From NCBI GenBank assembly GCA_028289185.1, contig JAQGGV010000015.1, positions 1-5,326 on the forward strand: a DNA stretch of 5,326 bases, in the 5' to 3' direction. A program made the position numbers and the translations under genes. Below, piece by piece: positions 1 through 5,326 of this stretch. The stretch's first letter is position 1. Each line of letters starts with the position of its first letter. The notes under the pieces are model-generated. The model ran no database searches. It was not told where the DNA came from and was given only the letters and a program-made list of their open reading frames with translations. Source of the DNA: Candidatus Saccharimonadota bacterium. GTDB taxonomy: Bacteria; Patescibacteriota; Saccharimonadia; Saccharimonadales; Saccharimonadaceae.

Positions 1-1337
1 GCGGCGCGGACTTTACCAATATTCTAAATTTCGAACGTGATTATCCATCGGCGATGGTGATTAAACTCGAGCAGAATTATCGTTCGACAAATGCAATTTT
101 GTCGGCGGCGCAATCTGTCATTAGTAAAAACAAGGTTCGGACAGATAAAAAGTTGTGGACCGACCTGGGTGAGGGCGCGCCGGTCGAAGTCCATGCAACA
201 TATGACGAGCAGGAAGAGGCGAGTTTGGTTGCGGGCCGAATTGCCACGCAAGTTGGGATGAAGGCCAGGGGCTATAGTGATTTTGCGATTTTGTACCGCA
301 TGAATTCACAGTCGGCACCGCTCGAACGAGCGCTACGCTTGCAGCGAATTCCCTACCAACTTGTTGGTGGTGTGCGCTTCTATGATCGGAAGGAAATTAA
401 GGATATTATTGCCTATTTGCGACTGGTGTATCAGCCGAACGATCGGTTGAGTTTTAGCCGAATCGTGAATATTCCGACACGTGGGATTGGTACGACCAGC
501 CTTGAGCGCTTCCTGATATGGCAGGGCAGTACCGGCATGAATGTTATTGATGCGTTGGCGCATGTGCACGAGGCCGAGGGACTGACACCAAAAGCCAAAA
601 CAGCGCTCGGCATACTGGGTAATCATCTGCATGAACTCCAAACGTTGCTGGGCCAGAGCGCCACACCGTCTGATATCATTGAGCGTTTGATTGCACTGAC
701 GGACTATAAAGGCTATCTGCGCGACGGCACACCCCAGGCAGAGGAGCGCGAGGAAAACATCGGTTCACTCATATCTGATGTCAAAGTTTTTGCCGATTTG
801 CCAGAATTCCTGGAGGAAACGGCATTGATTTCGAGCGCCGATAGTGCGGCTGGCGGCGACAAAGTAACATTGATGACCCTGCATGCTGCCAAGGGATTGG
901 AATTTCCGGTTGTGTTCATGGTTGGTATGGAGGAAGGAATCTTCCCTCATAGCCGCGTCTATGATGCAGGTCCTGCCGAACTCGAGGAAGAGCGACGCTT
1001 ATGCTACGTTGGTATGACGCGAGCGCGGCAGGAACTACATCTGACGTATGCGCGCTCGCGATTGCAATTTGGGCAGCGCGGATACAATATGATTTCGCGC
1101 TTCATCGCCGATATGGGCGACCAGATTGCGGCGATCGACGAACCAGCCTATACGCGGGATATTCAAGATGATTTCGTGAGTGATGAATTGCCGTTTGAAC
1201 TAGGTGACCGCGTGCGCACGACGGCATTCGGTGAAGGTGAAATTACCGAAATTGATGGACTAGCGGTGACGATTAAATTCGACCGAGGTGGTGTCAAAAA
1301 ACTGAACGCCGAATACGCACGACTAGAGTTGCTATGA
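1..1337 (+). CDS. pcrA: ATP-dependent DNA helicase of the PcrA/UvrD family, C-terminal part (5' end outside the window)
   Basis: Superfamily 1A 3'-5' DNA helicase, which unwinds DNA in nucleotide excision repair, mismatch repair and replication restart. The reading frame is open from base 3, so the gene starts upstream; 444 codons are visible of about 700 expected. The visible part opens with the GADFTN stretch that follows motif III. Then come motif IV (LEQNYRST, nt 69-92), the family block FYDRKEIKDIIAYLRL and RGIG before the 2B region, motif V (TLMTLHAAKGLEF, nt 867-905) and motif VI (CYVGMTRAR, about nt 1002-1028) with the arginine that contacts ATP. Walker A and the other N-terminal motifs would lie before the window. 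Residues from about nt 1200 (GDRVRTTAFGEGEI to GGVKKL) form the Tudor-like C-terminal domain of PcrA/UvrD, which binds RNA polymerase in Bacillus PcrA and E. coli UvrD. The FYDRKEIKD wording is closer to PcrA than to E. coli UvrD. The ATG at 54 is internal and not the start. The stop overlaps the next gene by 4 bases. Confidence 0.96.
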   Translation, partial: GADFTNILNFERDYPSAMVIKLEQNYRSTNAILSAAQSVISKNKVRTDKKLWTDLGEGAPVEVHATYDEQEEASLVAGRIATQVGMKARGYSDFAILYRMNSQSAPLERALRLQRIPYQLVGGVRFYDRKEIKDIIAYLRLVYQPNDRLSFSRIVNIPTRGIGTTSLERFLIWQGSTGMNVIDALAHVHEAEGLTPKAKTALGILGNHLHELQTLLGQSATPSDIIERLIALTDYKGYLRDGTPQAEEREENIGSLISDVKVFADLPEFLEETALISSADSAAGGDKVTLMTLHAAKGLEFPVVFMVGMEEGIFPHSRVYDAGPAELEEERRLCYVGMTRARQELHLTYARSRLQFGQRGYNMISRFIADMGDQIAAIDEPAYTRDIQDDFVSDELPFELGDRVRTTAFGEGEITEIDGLAVTIKFDRGGVKKLNAEYARLELL

Positions 1338-1822
1338 CCAAAAGGCGCCGAGCGTATATACGCGCTGGTCGCATCCTGAGTCCAGTGGCGCTACTTGGCC
1401 TCCGAATATATACAATGATTACTCACCGTCCTCGGGTCCGCGTGATAGTGACAAATGAGTACGACGAAATATTGCTGGTCCGCGGTATCATATCGCACTT
1501 AGGCTGGTGGATGTTACCAGGTGGCGGTGTCAATCGTGGCGAGGAGTTAGTGGTAGCAGCGCAACGTGAATTACACGAGGAGACAGGCATCCATAAATCT
1601 CTCGATAATTTTCACTATATTCGCACGATTGAAAAGTCAGAACTCGGCTTTAATTTCAGTGCCCCCTTATTTCGGATATTGGTCAAAAAGAGCGATTTAC
1701 CAAAAAGCCTGTATAACCCTGTCGAAATTGCCGAGATTGGTTGGTATAAACTCGACAAATTACCGGAACTCACGGCTGCTGTGGTGTTTTTGGCGATTGA
1801 CGAACTCTCTGCTGTTAACTGA
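1334..1822 (+). CDS. Nudix hydrolase
   Basis: A 162-residue Nudix-fold pyrophosphohydrolase, cleaving a nucleoside diphosphate linked to another group; the substrate cannot be read from the sequence. The Nudix box GX5EX7REUXEEXGU is complete: GGVNRGE, then a seven-residue gap, then RELHEETGI (about nt 1520-1591). Its glutamates would bind the catalytic Mg2+. The core begins near residue 33 (RVRVIVTNEYDEILLVRG), and WWMLPGGG is the usual lead-in to the box. About 30 residues precede the core: a basic start (KRRR) and a moderately hydrophobic stretch (SPVALLGLRIYTMI). These could be an amphipathic helix, or the true start could be the internal ATG at codon 28. The ATG at 1334 is preferred because it overlaps the helicase stop as ATGA, a common translational coupling arrangement; no Shine-Dalgarno precedes it. 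Pairing with a repair helicase fits a nucleotide-pool cleaning role, but that is inference. A hand count of nt 1621-1800 gives 78 G+C of 180 (43%), lower than samples from the neighbours. Confidence 0.93.
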   Translation: MTKRRRAYIRAGRILSPVALLGLRIYTMITHRPRVRVIVTNEYDEILLVRGIISHLGWWMLPGGGVNRGEELVVAAQRELHEETGIHKSLDNFHYIRTIEKSELGFNFSAPLFRILVKKSDLPKSLYNPVEIAEIGWYKLDKLPELTAAVVFLAIDELSAVN

Positions 1823-1830
1823 GGTCGTCA

Positions 1831-1860
1831 TTGTACAAAAGTGGAGAATTTCGGTACAAT
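1831..1860 (+). promoter_or_regulatory. Putative sigma-70-type promoter for the rpf-like/rsmA/metG unit
   Basis: TTGTAC (1831-1836) and TACAAT (1855-1860) are separated by 18 bp. The -10 matches TATAAT at five of six positions; the -35 keeps only the TTG. The start of transcription would fall near 1866-1868, leaving a leader of about 23 bases before the ATG at 1890. The site sits in the only real intergenic gap of the window (1823-1889), where a promoter is expected. The hexamer GTACAA occurs in both elements (1833-1838 and 1854-1859), exactly 21 bp apart, and TTGTACAA (1831-1838) is a perfect palindrome, so a regulator could also read this region. Confidence 0.55.
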
Positions 1861-1870
1861 AGAGAGAGTG

Positions 1871-1882
1871 CCACGAACGTGG
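1871..1882. promoter_or_regulatory. Short inverted repeat in the leader of the rpf-like gene
   Basis: CCACGAACGTGG lies between the predicted -10 and the start codon. As DNA it has 5-bp arms around a 2-bp centre and could be an operator half-site pair. As RNA it could form a 4-bp hairpin with a GAAC loop that covers the GTGG next to the weak GGA (1881-1883), the only Shine-Dalgarno-like triplet before the ATG. It is short enough to be chance. Confidence 0.25.
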
Positions 1883-1889
1883 ACAATCC

Positions 1890-1994
1890 ATGAGTATATC
1901 GAACTATTTTTCCCTACCACTCATCAGGAAATTCTCTATCGCGGGGGTCATTCTCGCAGCTTTTAGTGTCATATTTATGAGCCAGGTTGGAGCC
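1890..1994 (+). other. Signal peptide of the rpf-like protein
   Basis: Residues 1-35 have a short polar start with R13 and K14, a hydrophobic core of about 16 residues (FSIAGVILAAFSVIFM), and a small-residue end VGA-A. The best cleavage is after A35 or A36. No cysteine is present there, so it is not a lipoprotein signal; the Sec route with signal peptidase I is likely. If uncut, it would serve as an N-terminal membrane anchor. Confidence 0.8.
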
Positions 1995-3071
1995 GCCACG
2001 AGCGATCAGGCCCAGAATGGTCGCCTCGTCACCTTTCATGATCGTGACGCCGAGCATGTCATATTAACGCATGCTCAGACTGTTCGCGACGCACTGAGTG
2101 ACGCCCATATCGCCGTCGTCAAAGAGGATAAAGTTGAACCGGGCCTCGACGAACAGTTGGTCGCGACTGACTACACAATCAATATCTACCGAGCTCGTCC
2201 GGTGATTGTCATCGACGGCGCCATCCGTCAAAAAGTCATGACTGCCGCTCAGACCCCCGACGATATTACGCAAGCAGCCGGGATTCAGCTGCACGATGAA
2301 GATACGACCAAGGTTGGCTCAAGTACCGGTACCATGATGGCCGATGGTGCCAGTGTGACGCTGACGGTCAATCGCGCGACGTCGTTTACGCTCGACCTCT
2401 ACGGAACAACTATCACTGCCTATACTCGTCAACTAACTGTCGGCAAAATGCTGGAATCAAAGAATATCCACGTCGCGCAGGGTGACACACTCTCGATTAA
2501 TCCGGACGCGCCAATGACACCTGGTATGACGGTTGCGATTTGGCGTAACGGTGTGCAGACGTCGACGGTCGAGGAAGATATCGACTTCCCGGTGAGCAAG
2601 GTTCAGGACGTCGATCATCCTGTCGGGTACCATCAAATTCAGACACCTGGCGTCAAGGGCCACCGAACCGTTACCTACGAAATTACCATGCAAAACGGCA
2701 AGGAAGTTGGCCGCAAGGAAATTCAGTCAGTTGTGCTGAGTGCGCCAAAGGAGCAAGTCGAAATCGTCGGTGCCGCGCTGCCACCTGGGTCACACACGGA
2801 CTGGATGGCTGCTGCCGGGATGTCGGCAAGTAATTATGGCTATATCGACTATATCTTTACCCACGAATCACATTGGAACCCCGCATCGCGTAACCCAAGT
2901 GGTTTGTATGTCGGTTTAGGCCAGACAAGTCCAGCCAAGTTGTCGGCTGCCTGTCCGAACTGGGCCGGTGACCCAATTTGTCAGATTGGTTATTTCAATG
3001 GGTATGCTGTTGGCCGTTATGGTAGTTGGCAGGCTGCCTACGCCTTTAAGCAAGCCCACGGTTGGTGGTAA
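1890..3071 (+). CDS. Secreted RpfB-like cell-wall protein: signal peptide, three DUF348-like repeats, G5 domain, lysozyme-like domain
   Basis: A 393-residue exported protein, probably a peptidoglycan-cleaving enzyme. Residues 1-36 are a signal peptide. Three DUF348-like repeats follow at about 45-102, 103-163 and 164-220, each with the pattern of a short strand, T-x-x-D/G-x-L, a GI/NI turn and a closing strand ending near IYRA, NRA or IWRN. A G5 domain occupies about 226-297 (VEEDIDFPV, PGVKGHRTVTYEI, NGKEVGRKEI, VEIVGAA). The C-terminal 90 residues look like a lysozyme/transglycosylase fold: E326 in THESHWNP is the likely catalytic acid, followed by GLYVGLGQTS and RYGSWQAAYAF, ending HGWW. 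C355 and C364 are close enough to form a disulfide outside the cell. Length and order match actinobacterial RpfB (about 360 residues), but the catalytic domain looks more like a soluble lytic transglycosylase than a classic Rpf domain. Firmicute YabE shares DUF348-G5 but ends in a 3D domain. It lies immediately before rsmA, as rpfB does in Mycobacterium. Cleavage activity is inferred. Confidence 0.9.
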   Translation: MSISNYFSLPLIRKFSIAGVILAAFSVIFMSQVGAATSDQAQNGRLVTFHDRDAEHVILTHAQTVRDALSDAHIAVVKEDKVEPGLDEQLVATDYTINIYRARPVIVIDGAIRQKVMTAAQTPDDITQAAGIQLHDEDTTKVGSSTGTMMADGASVTLTVNRATSFTLDLYGTTITAYTRQLTVGKMLESKNIHVAQGDTLSINPDAPMTPGMTVAIWRNGVQTSTVEEDIDFPVSKVQDVDHPVGYHQIQTPGVKGHRTVTYEITMQNGKEVGRKEIQSVVLSAPKEQVEIVGAALPPGSHTDWMAAAGMSASNYGYIDYIFTHESHWNPASRNPSGLYVGLGQTSPAKLSAACPNWAGDPICQIGYFNGYAVGRYGSWQAAYAFKQAHGWW

Positions 3072-3845
3072 ATGCCAGATAAATCACTCGGCCAGCACTG
3101 GCTAAAAGACCACGATGTTCTGCGGCACATTGCCGATCAGGCAGAACTTTCCATGGATGATACGGTACTCGAAATTGGTCCTGGACTTGGGACATTGACG
3201 TCCGAGCTGCTCCGTCGGGCCGGCAAAGTCGTTGCCGTCGAGTTTGATCCAGAACTGACGCGTAAATTACCGGGACAATTTCCGGGCAAGAACCTTGAAG
3301 TTATCAACGGTGATATATTGAGTTTTGATTTGGATAGCCTGCCCGCAAATTATAAAGTTGTTGCCAACGTGCCGTATTACATCACCAGTAAAATTGTTCA
3401 GACATTGATGACGGCCGACAACAAACCCTCGATTGCCGTATTGTTGGTCCAGAAAGAAGTTGCGCAGAGGCTTGCGGCAGGTCCTGGCGACATGAGTATT
3501 CTAGCAATTAGCGCACAGGTTTTTTCCGAAACGAGTCTGGGTGACATTGTTCCAGCAAAGATGTTTACGCCACCACCAAAAGTCGACAGCCAAGTGGTCG
3601 TCCTAAAAATGCGTGATCAACCGCTCGTAAAAATCGAGGATGACAAAGCGTTCTTTCGCATGGTCAAAGCAGGGTTCTCTAGCAAACGCAAAAAACTTCG
3701 TTCGTCACTGTCGGGCGGACTGGGAATATCAAAAGATGAAGTCGAAGCATTGCTGCATAGCGCCGATATTTCGCCGGACTCCCGCGCCGAAGACCTCTCG
3801 ATTGCCGACTGGCTACGGCTCCTCTCAGTGTATCTGTTACAATAG
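3072..3845 (+). CDS. rsmA: 16S rRNA (adenine-N6,N6)-dimethyltransferase RsmA/KsgA
   Basis: A 257-residue methyltransferase that dimethylates two adjacent adenines in the 3'-end hairpin of 16S rRNA (A1518 and A1519 in E. coli numbering), using S-adenosylmethionine, as a late checkpoint in 30S assembly. SLGQHWLKD (residues 5-13) matches the family's opening SLGQxFL. Motif I, EIGPGLGTLT (34-43), is the SAM-binding loop; VAVEFDPEL is the motif II region and NGDIL carries the motif III acid. Motif IV is NVPYYIT (99-105), a family variant of NLPYNIS, with the catalytic asparagine and aromatic residues intact. FTPPPKVDS and FSSKRKKLRSSL are typical of the C-terminal half. The ATG follows the upstream TAA with no gap (TAAATG), so re-initiation by the same ribosomes is likely; GGTGG at 3064-3068 is the only Shine-Dalgarno-like element and sits very close. 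Length is usual to slightly short. An rpf/yabE gene upstream is its classic neighbour. Related Erm enzymes act on 23S rRNA, but the C-terminal half and context favour RsmA. Confidence 0.96.
   Translation: MPDKSLGQHWLKDHDVLRHIADQAELSMDDTVLEIGPGLGTLTSELLRRAGKVVAVEFDPELTRKLPGQFPGKNLEVINGDILSFDLDSLPANYKVVANVPYYITSKIVQTLMTADNKPSIAVLLVQKEVAQRLAAGPGDMSILAISAQVFSETSLGDIVPAKMFTPPPKVDSQVVVLKMRDQPLVKIEDDKAFFRMVKAGFSSKRKKLRSSLSGGLGISKDEVEALLHSADISPDSRAEDLSIADWLRLLSVYLLQ
3835..3843 (+). promoter_or_regulatory. Possible extended -10 promoter for metG inside the end of rsmA
   Basis: TGTTACAAT fits the extended -10 pattern TGnTATAAT with one mismatch, and its TACAAT is identical to the -10 proposed at 1855-1860. 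No good -35 is seen about 17 bp upstream. Transcription would begin near 3850, at or just before the metG ATG at 3851, giving a leaderless or nearly leaderless message. The bases also encode the last rsmA codons (L-L-Q-stop), so chance is a real alternative. Confidence 0.3.
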
Positions 3846-3850
3846 TTCCA

Positions 3851-5326
3851 ATGGGAAAAAATCTCTACATCACTACCGCCATCCCTTATGTGAACGCCAA
3901 ACCACATATTGGCAACGCCCTTGATTACCTGATTGCTGACATTTGGTCACGCTACCAGAAGCAAAATGGCAAAGCCGTTCGCTTCCAGGTCGGTACGGAC
4001 GAACATGGTAATAAAATTGCAGTCAAGGCAGCCGAGACTGGGCTAGATCCAAAAGCCTACACGGATCAAATGGCGGTCAACTTCACCGACCTAATGAAGA
4101 AAGTGGGGGCAGAGTATACAGACTTTATCCGGACTACGGACCCGCACCACATCGCCGCTGTGCAATGGATTTGGGGCAAGTTGGCGCCCTATATATATAA
4201 GGGTACATATGAGGGTTGGTACTGTACCGGTCATGAGGCGTTTTTTACTGACAAGGAAGTCCAGGCCAATAACGGTATTTGTCCTGATCACAAAACGCCC
4301 TACGAACACGTGAGCGAAGAGAACTATTACCTAAAAACGAGTGCTTTTACTGACAAGGTTCGCGAGGCAATCGAAACTGACCGTATCAAAATCATCCCAG
4401 AATTTCGCAAAAAGGAATTCCTGGAACTTATCAAAGATGGGCTCAAAGACGTCAGTATTAGTCGCCCTAAAAAAAGCCTGAGCTGGGGCGTTCCGGTCCC
4501 TGGTGACCCGGAACAAGTCATGTATGTCTGGTTCGATGCGCTGGCAAACTACATTACAGTGCTTGGCTATCCCGATCATCCAGAATGGGCCGAGTATTGG
4601 CCTGCCGAAATTCAGGTCGTCGGCAAAGATATTTTACGTTTCCATGCGGGTATCTGGCCACCAATGCTGCTTGGCCTGGGAGTGCCGCTGCCAAAGACAC
4701 TGCTGGTTCATGGCTTCGTGAACGTCGGTGGTGCAAAAATGAGCAAAACCGTCGGTAATGTTGTTGATCCGATCGAAATTATTGATAATTACGGCGCCGA
4801 TGCGTTTCGTTATTTCTTTGCCCGCCACATCCCAACGCAGGATGATGGTGACTTCACCTGGGAAAAGTTCGAAAATGCCTACAACAATGAACTCGGCAAC
4901 GACCTGGGTAACTTGGTTCAGCGCGTGTCGGCTATGATCACACGATACCAGGCGGGTGTCATCGGTGATGCACCACAGACCGAGCATGATATGAAACCGT
5001 ACCGTGACGCCATGGAAAGCTTGCACTTTAATGAAGCCGTTGATGCAGTCTGGGCGAACGTCCGCAGTCTGAACCAGTATCTAGAGAGCGTCAAGCCGTG
5101 GGAAGTCGCCAAGGAGCGCGAAAAGAACAAGGACGCCGAGGAACATTTGTCGGAAATTCTGGCAACTGCTGTCGGAACACTGATACAAATTGCCGACATG
5201 CTGGTGCCGTTTATGCCTGGTACCGCCAGCTACATTCACAAATTACTCGAAACCGGAGTCGTCGTTGATCAAGGTGGTGTACTTTTTCCAAAGATTTACA
5301 ACCACACGCCTGATCCACACAAGCCG
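3851..5326 (+). CDS. metG: Methionyl-tRNA synthetase (3' end outside the window)
   Basis: Class I aminoacyl-tRNA synthetase that charges tRNA-Met, including the initiator, with methionine in the cytoplasm. The frame is open for 492 codons to the window edge with no frameshift; catalytic domain and anticodon-binding helices are both present, so probably only the C-terminus is missing. The N-terminus reads NLYITTAIPYVNAKPHIGN: the ATP-binding signature HIGH is HIGN (residues 19-22). QVGTDEHGNKIA follows, as in Thermus-type enzymes. The connective zinc knuckle has C125-x-x-H128 and C144-x-x-H147. YVWFDALANYI is the methionine-pocket region, and KMSKT (296-300) is the KMSKS loop. NELGNDLGNLVQR and SVKPWEVAKE belong to the helical anticodon-binding domain. 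Whether a C-terminal tRNA-binding (EMAP-like) domain follows cannot be seen. The ATG is 5 bases after the rsmA stop, with no Shine-Dalgarno before it; the protein start MGKNLYITTAIPY agrees well with the family, so the start is secure. Confidence 0.97.
   Translation, partial: MGKNLYITTAIPYVNAKPHIGNALDYLIADIWSRYQKQNGKAVRFQVGTDEHGNKIAVKAAETGLDPKAYTDQMAVNFTDLMKKVGAEYTDFIRTTDPHHIAAVQWIWGKLAPYIYKGTYEGWYCTGHEAFFTDKEVQANNGICPDHKTPYEHVSEENYYLKTSAFTDKVREAIETDRIKIIPEFRKKEFLELIKDGLKDVSISRPKKSLSWGVPVPGDPEQVMYVWFDALANYITVLGYPDHPEWAEYWPAEIQVVGKDILRFHAGIWPPMLLGLGVPLPKTLLVHGFVNVGGAKMSKTVGNVVDPIEIIDNYGADAFRYFFARHIPTQDDGDFTWEKFENAYNNELGNDLGNLVQRVSAMITRYQAGVIGDAPQTEHDMKPYRDAMESLHFNEAVDAVWANVRSLNQYLESVKPWEVAKEREKNKDAEEHLSEILATAVGTLIQIADMLVPFMPGTASYIHKLLETGVVVDQGGVLFPKIYNHTPDPHKP

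Noticed and set aside
1352..1363. Perfect 12-bp palindrome GCGTATATACGC near the start of the Nudix gene
   Set aside because: It is inside coding sequence (R-A-Y-I-R-A) with no second copy seen; alternating TA explains much of the symmetry.
1566..1862. 98-residue open frame on the + strand
   Set aside because: It overlaps the Nudix gene in another frame and has no family features, while the Nudix box is intact in the main frame.
1823..1889. Rho-independent terminator between the Nudix and rpf-like genes
   Set aside because: No GC-rich stem followed by a T run is present; the only inverted repeat (1871-1882) lies downstream of the predicted promoter and is not followed by T residues.
3640..3924. 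94-residue + strand frame bridging rsmA and metG
   Set aside because: It overlaps the conserved ends of two clear genes in another frame and contains no motif.
4187..4203. CCCT / AGGG arms around an alternating AT run, resembling a hairpin
   Set aside because: It encodes conserved-looking P-Y-I-Y-K-G in the middle of metG, has no T tract and only 4-bp arms, so it is not a terminator.
4634..5026. 130-residue open frame on the minus strand
   Set aside because: It lies wholly opposite metG, whose motifs are continuous on the + strand. Its translation shows no recognisable domain, so it is a coding shadow.
1..5326. Alternative genetic code with TGA read as glycine or tryptophan, as in some CPR or mycoplasma lineages
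   Set aside because: TGA ends both the helicase and the Nudix gene at the expected lengths, no in-frame TGA occurs in the other genes, and Trp and Gly use TGG and GGN.

Overview
The window reads as an ordinary, tightly packed bacterial chromosome segment. There are five protein genes, all on the + strand, in a sequence of roughly 50% GC. Every gene uses the standard bacterial code: two stops are TGA, and glycine and tryptophan use their normal codons. The protein style suggests a Candidate Phyla Radiation bacterium, most likely a Saccharibacteria (TM7)-type organism. The clues are an rRNA dimethylase beginning SLGQHWLKD, a methionyl-tRNA synthetase with HIGN in place of HIGH, and a compact RpfB-like secreted protein beside ksgA. 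This assignment comes from recalled family resemblance without any search, so it is moderate-confidence inference.

Layout. Positions 1-1337 hold the C-terminal 444 codons of a PcrA/UvrD-type superfamily 1 DNA helicase whose start lies before the window. Its stop overlaps the start of a Nudix hydrolase (1334-1822) in an ATGA arrangement, so these two form one translationally coupled unit. A 67-bp gap (1823-1889) is the only real intergenic space. It carries a plausible sigma-70 promoter (TTGTAC / 18 bp / TACAAT) and a small inverted repeat. It begins a second unit: a secreted RpfB-like cell-wall protein (1890-3071), the 16S rRNA dimethyltransferase rsmA/ksgA (3072-3845, starting directly after the previous stop), and methionyl-tRNA synthetase metG (3851 to the window edge, 3' end not included).

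How the genes fit together. The first unit concerns DNA repair/replication and probably nucleotide clean-up. The second resembles a deeply conserved bacterial neighbourhood, metG-tatD-rpfB (or yabE)-ksgA, known from Actinobacteria and Firmicutes. Here metG follows ksgA, and tatD is absent between the genes shown. The secreted protein combines three DUF348-like repeats and a G5 domain with a lysozyme-like C-terminal domain, so a peptidoglycan-cleaving enzyme is transcribed with ribosome maturation and tRNA charging genes.

No tRNA, rRNA, CRISPR array, insertion sequence or convincing terminator is visible, and no wholly novel system stands out. The points most worth a second look are the architecture and context of the RpfB-like protein, a Cys2His2 zinc knuckle plus altered signature motif in MetRS, the lack of Shine-Dalgarno sequences at all visible starts, and a possible leaderless promoter for metG inside the end of ksgA.
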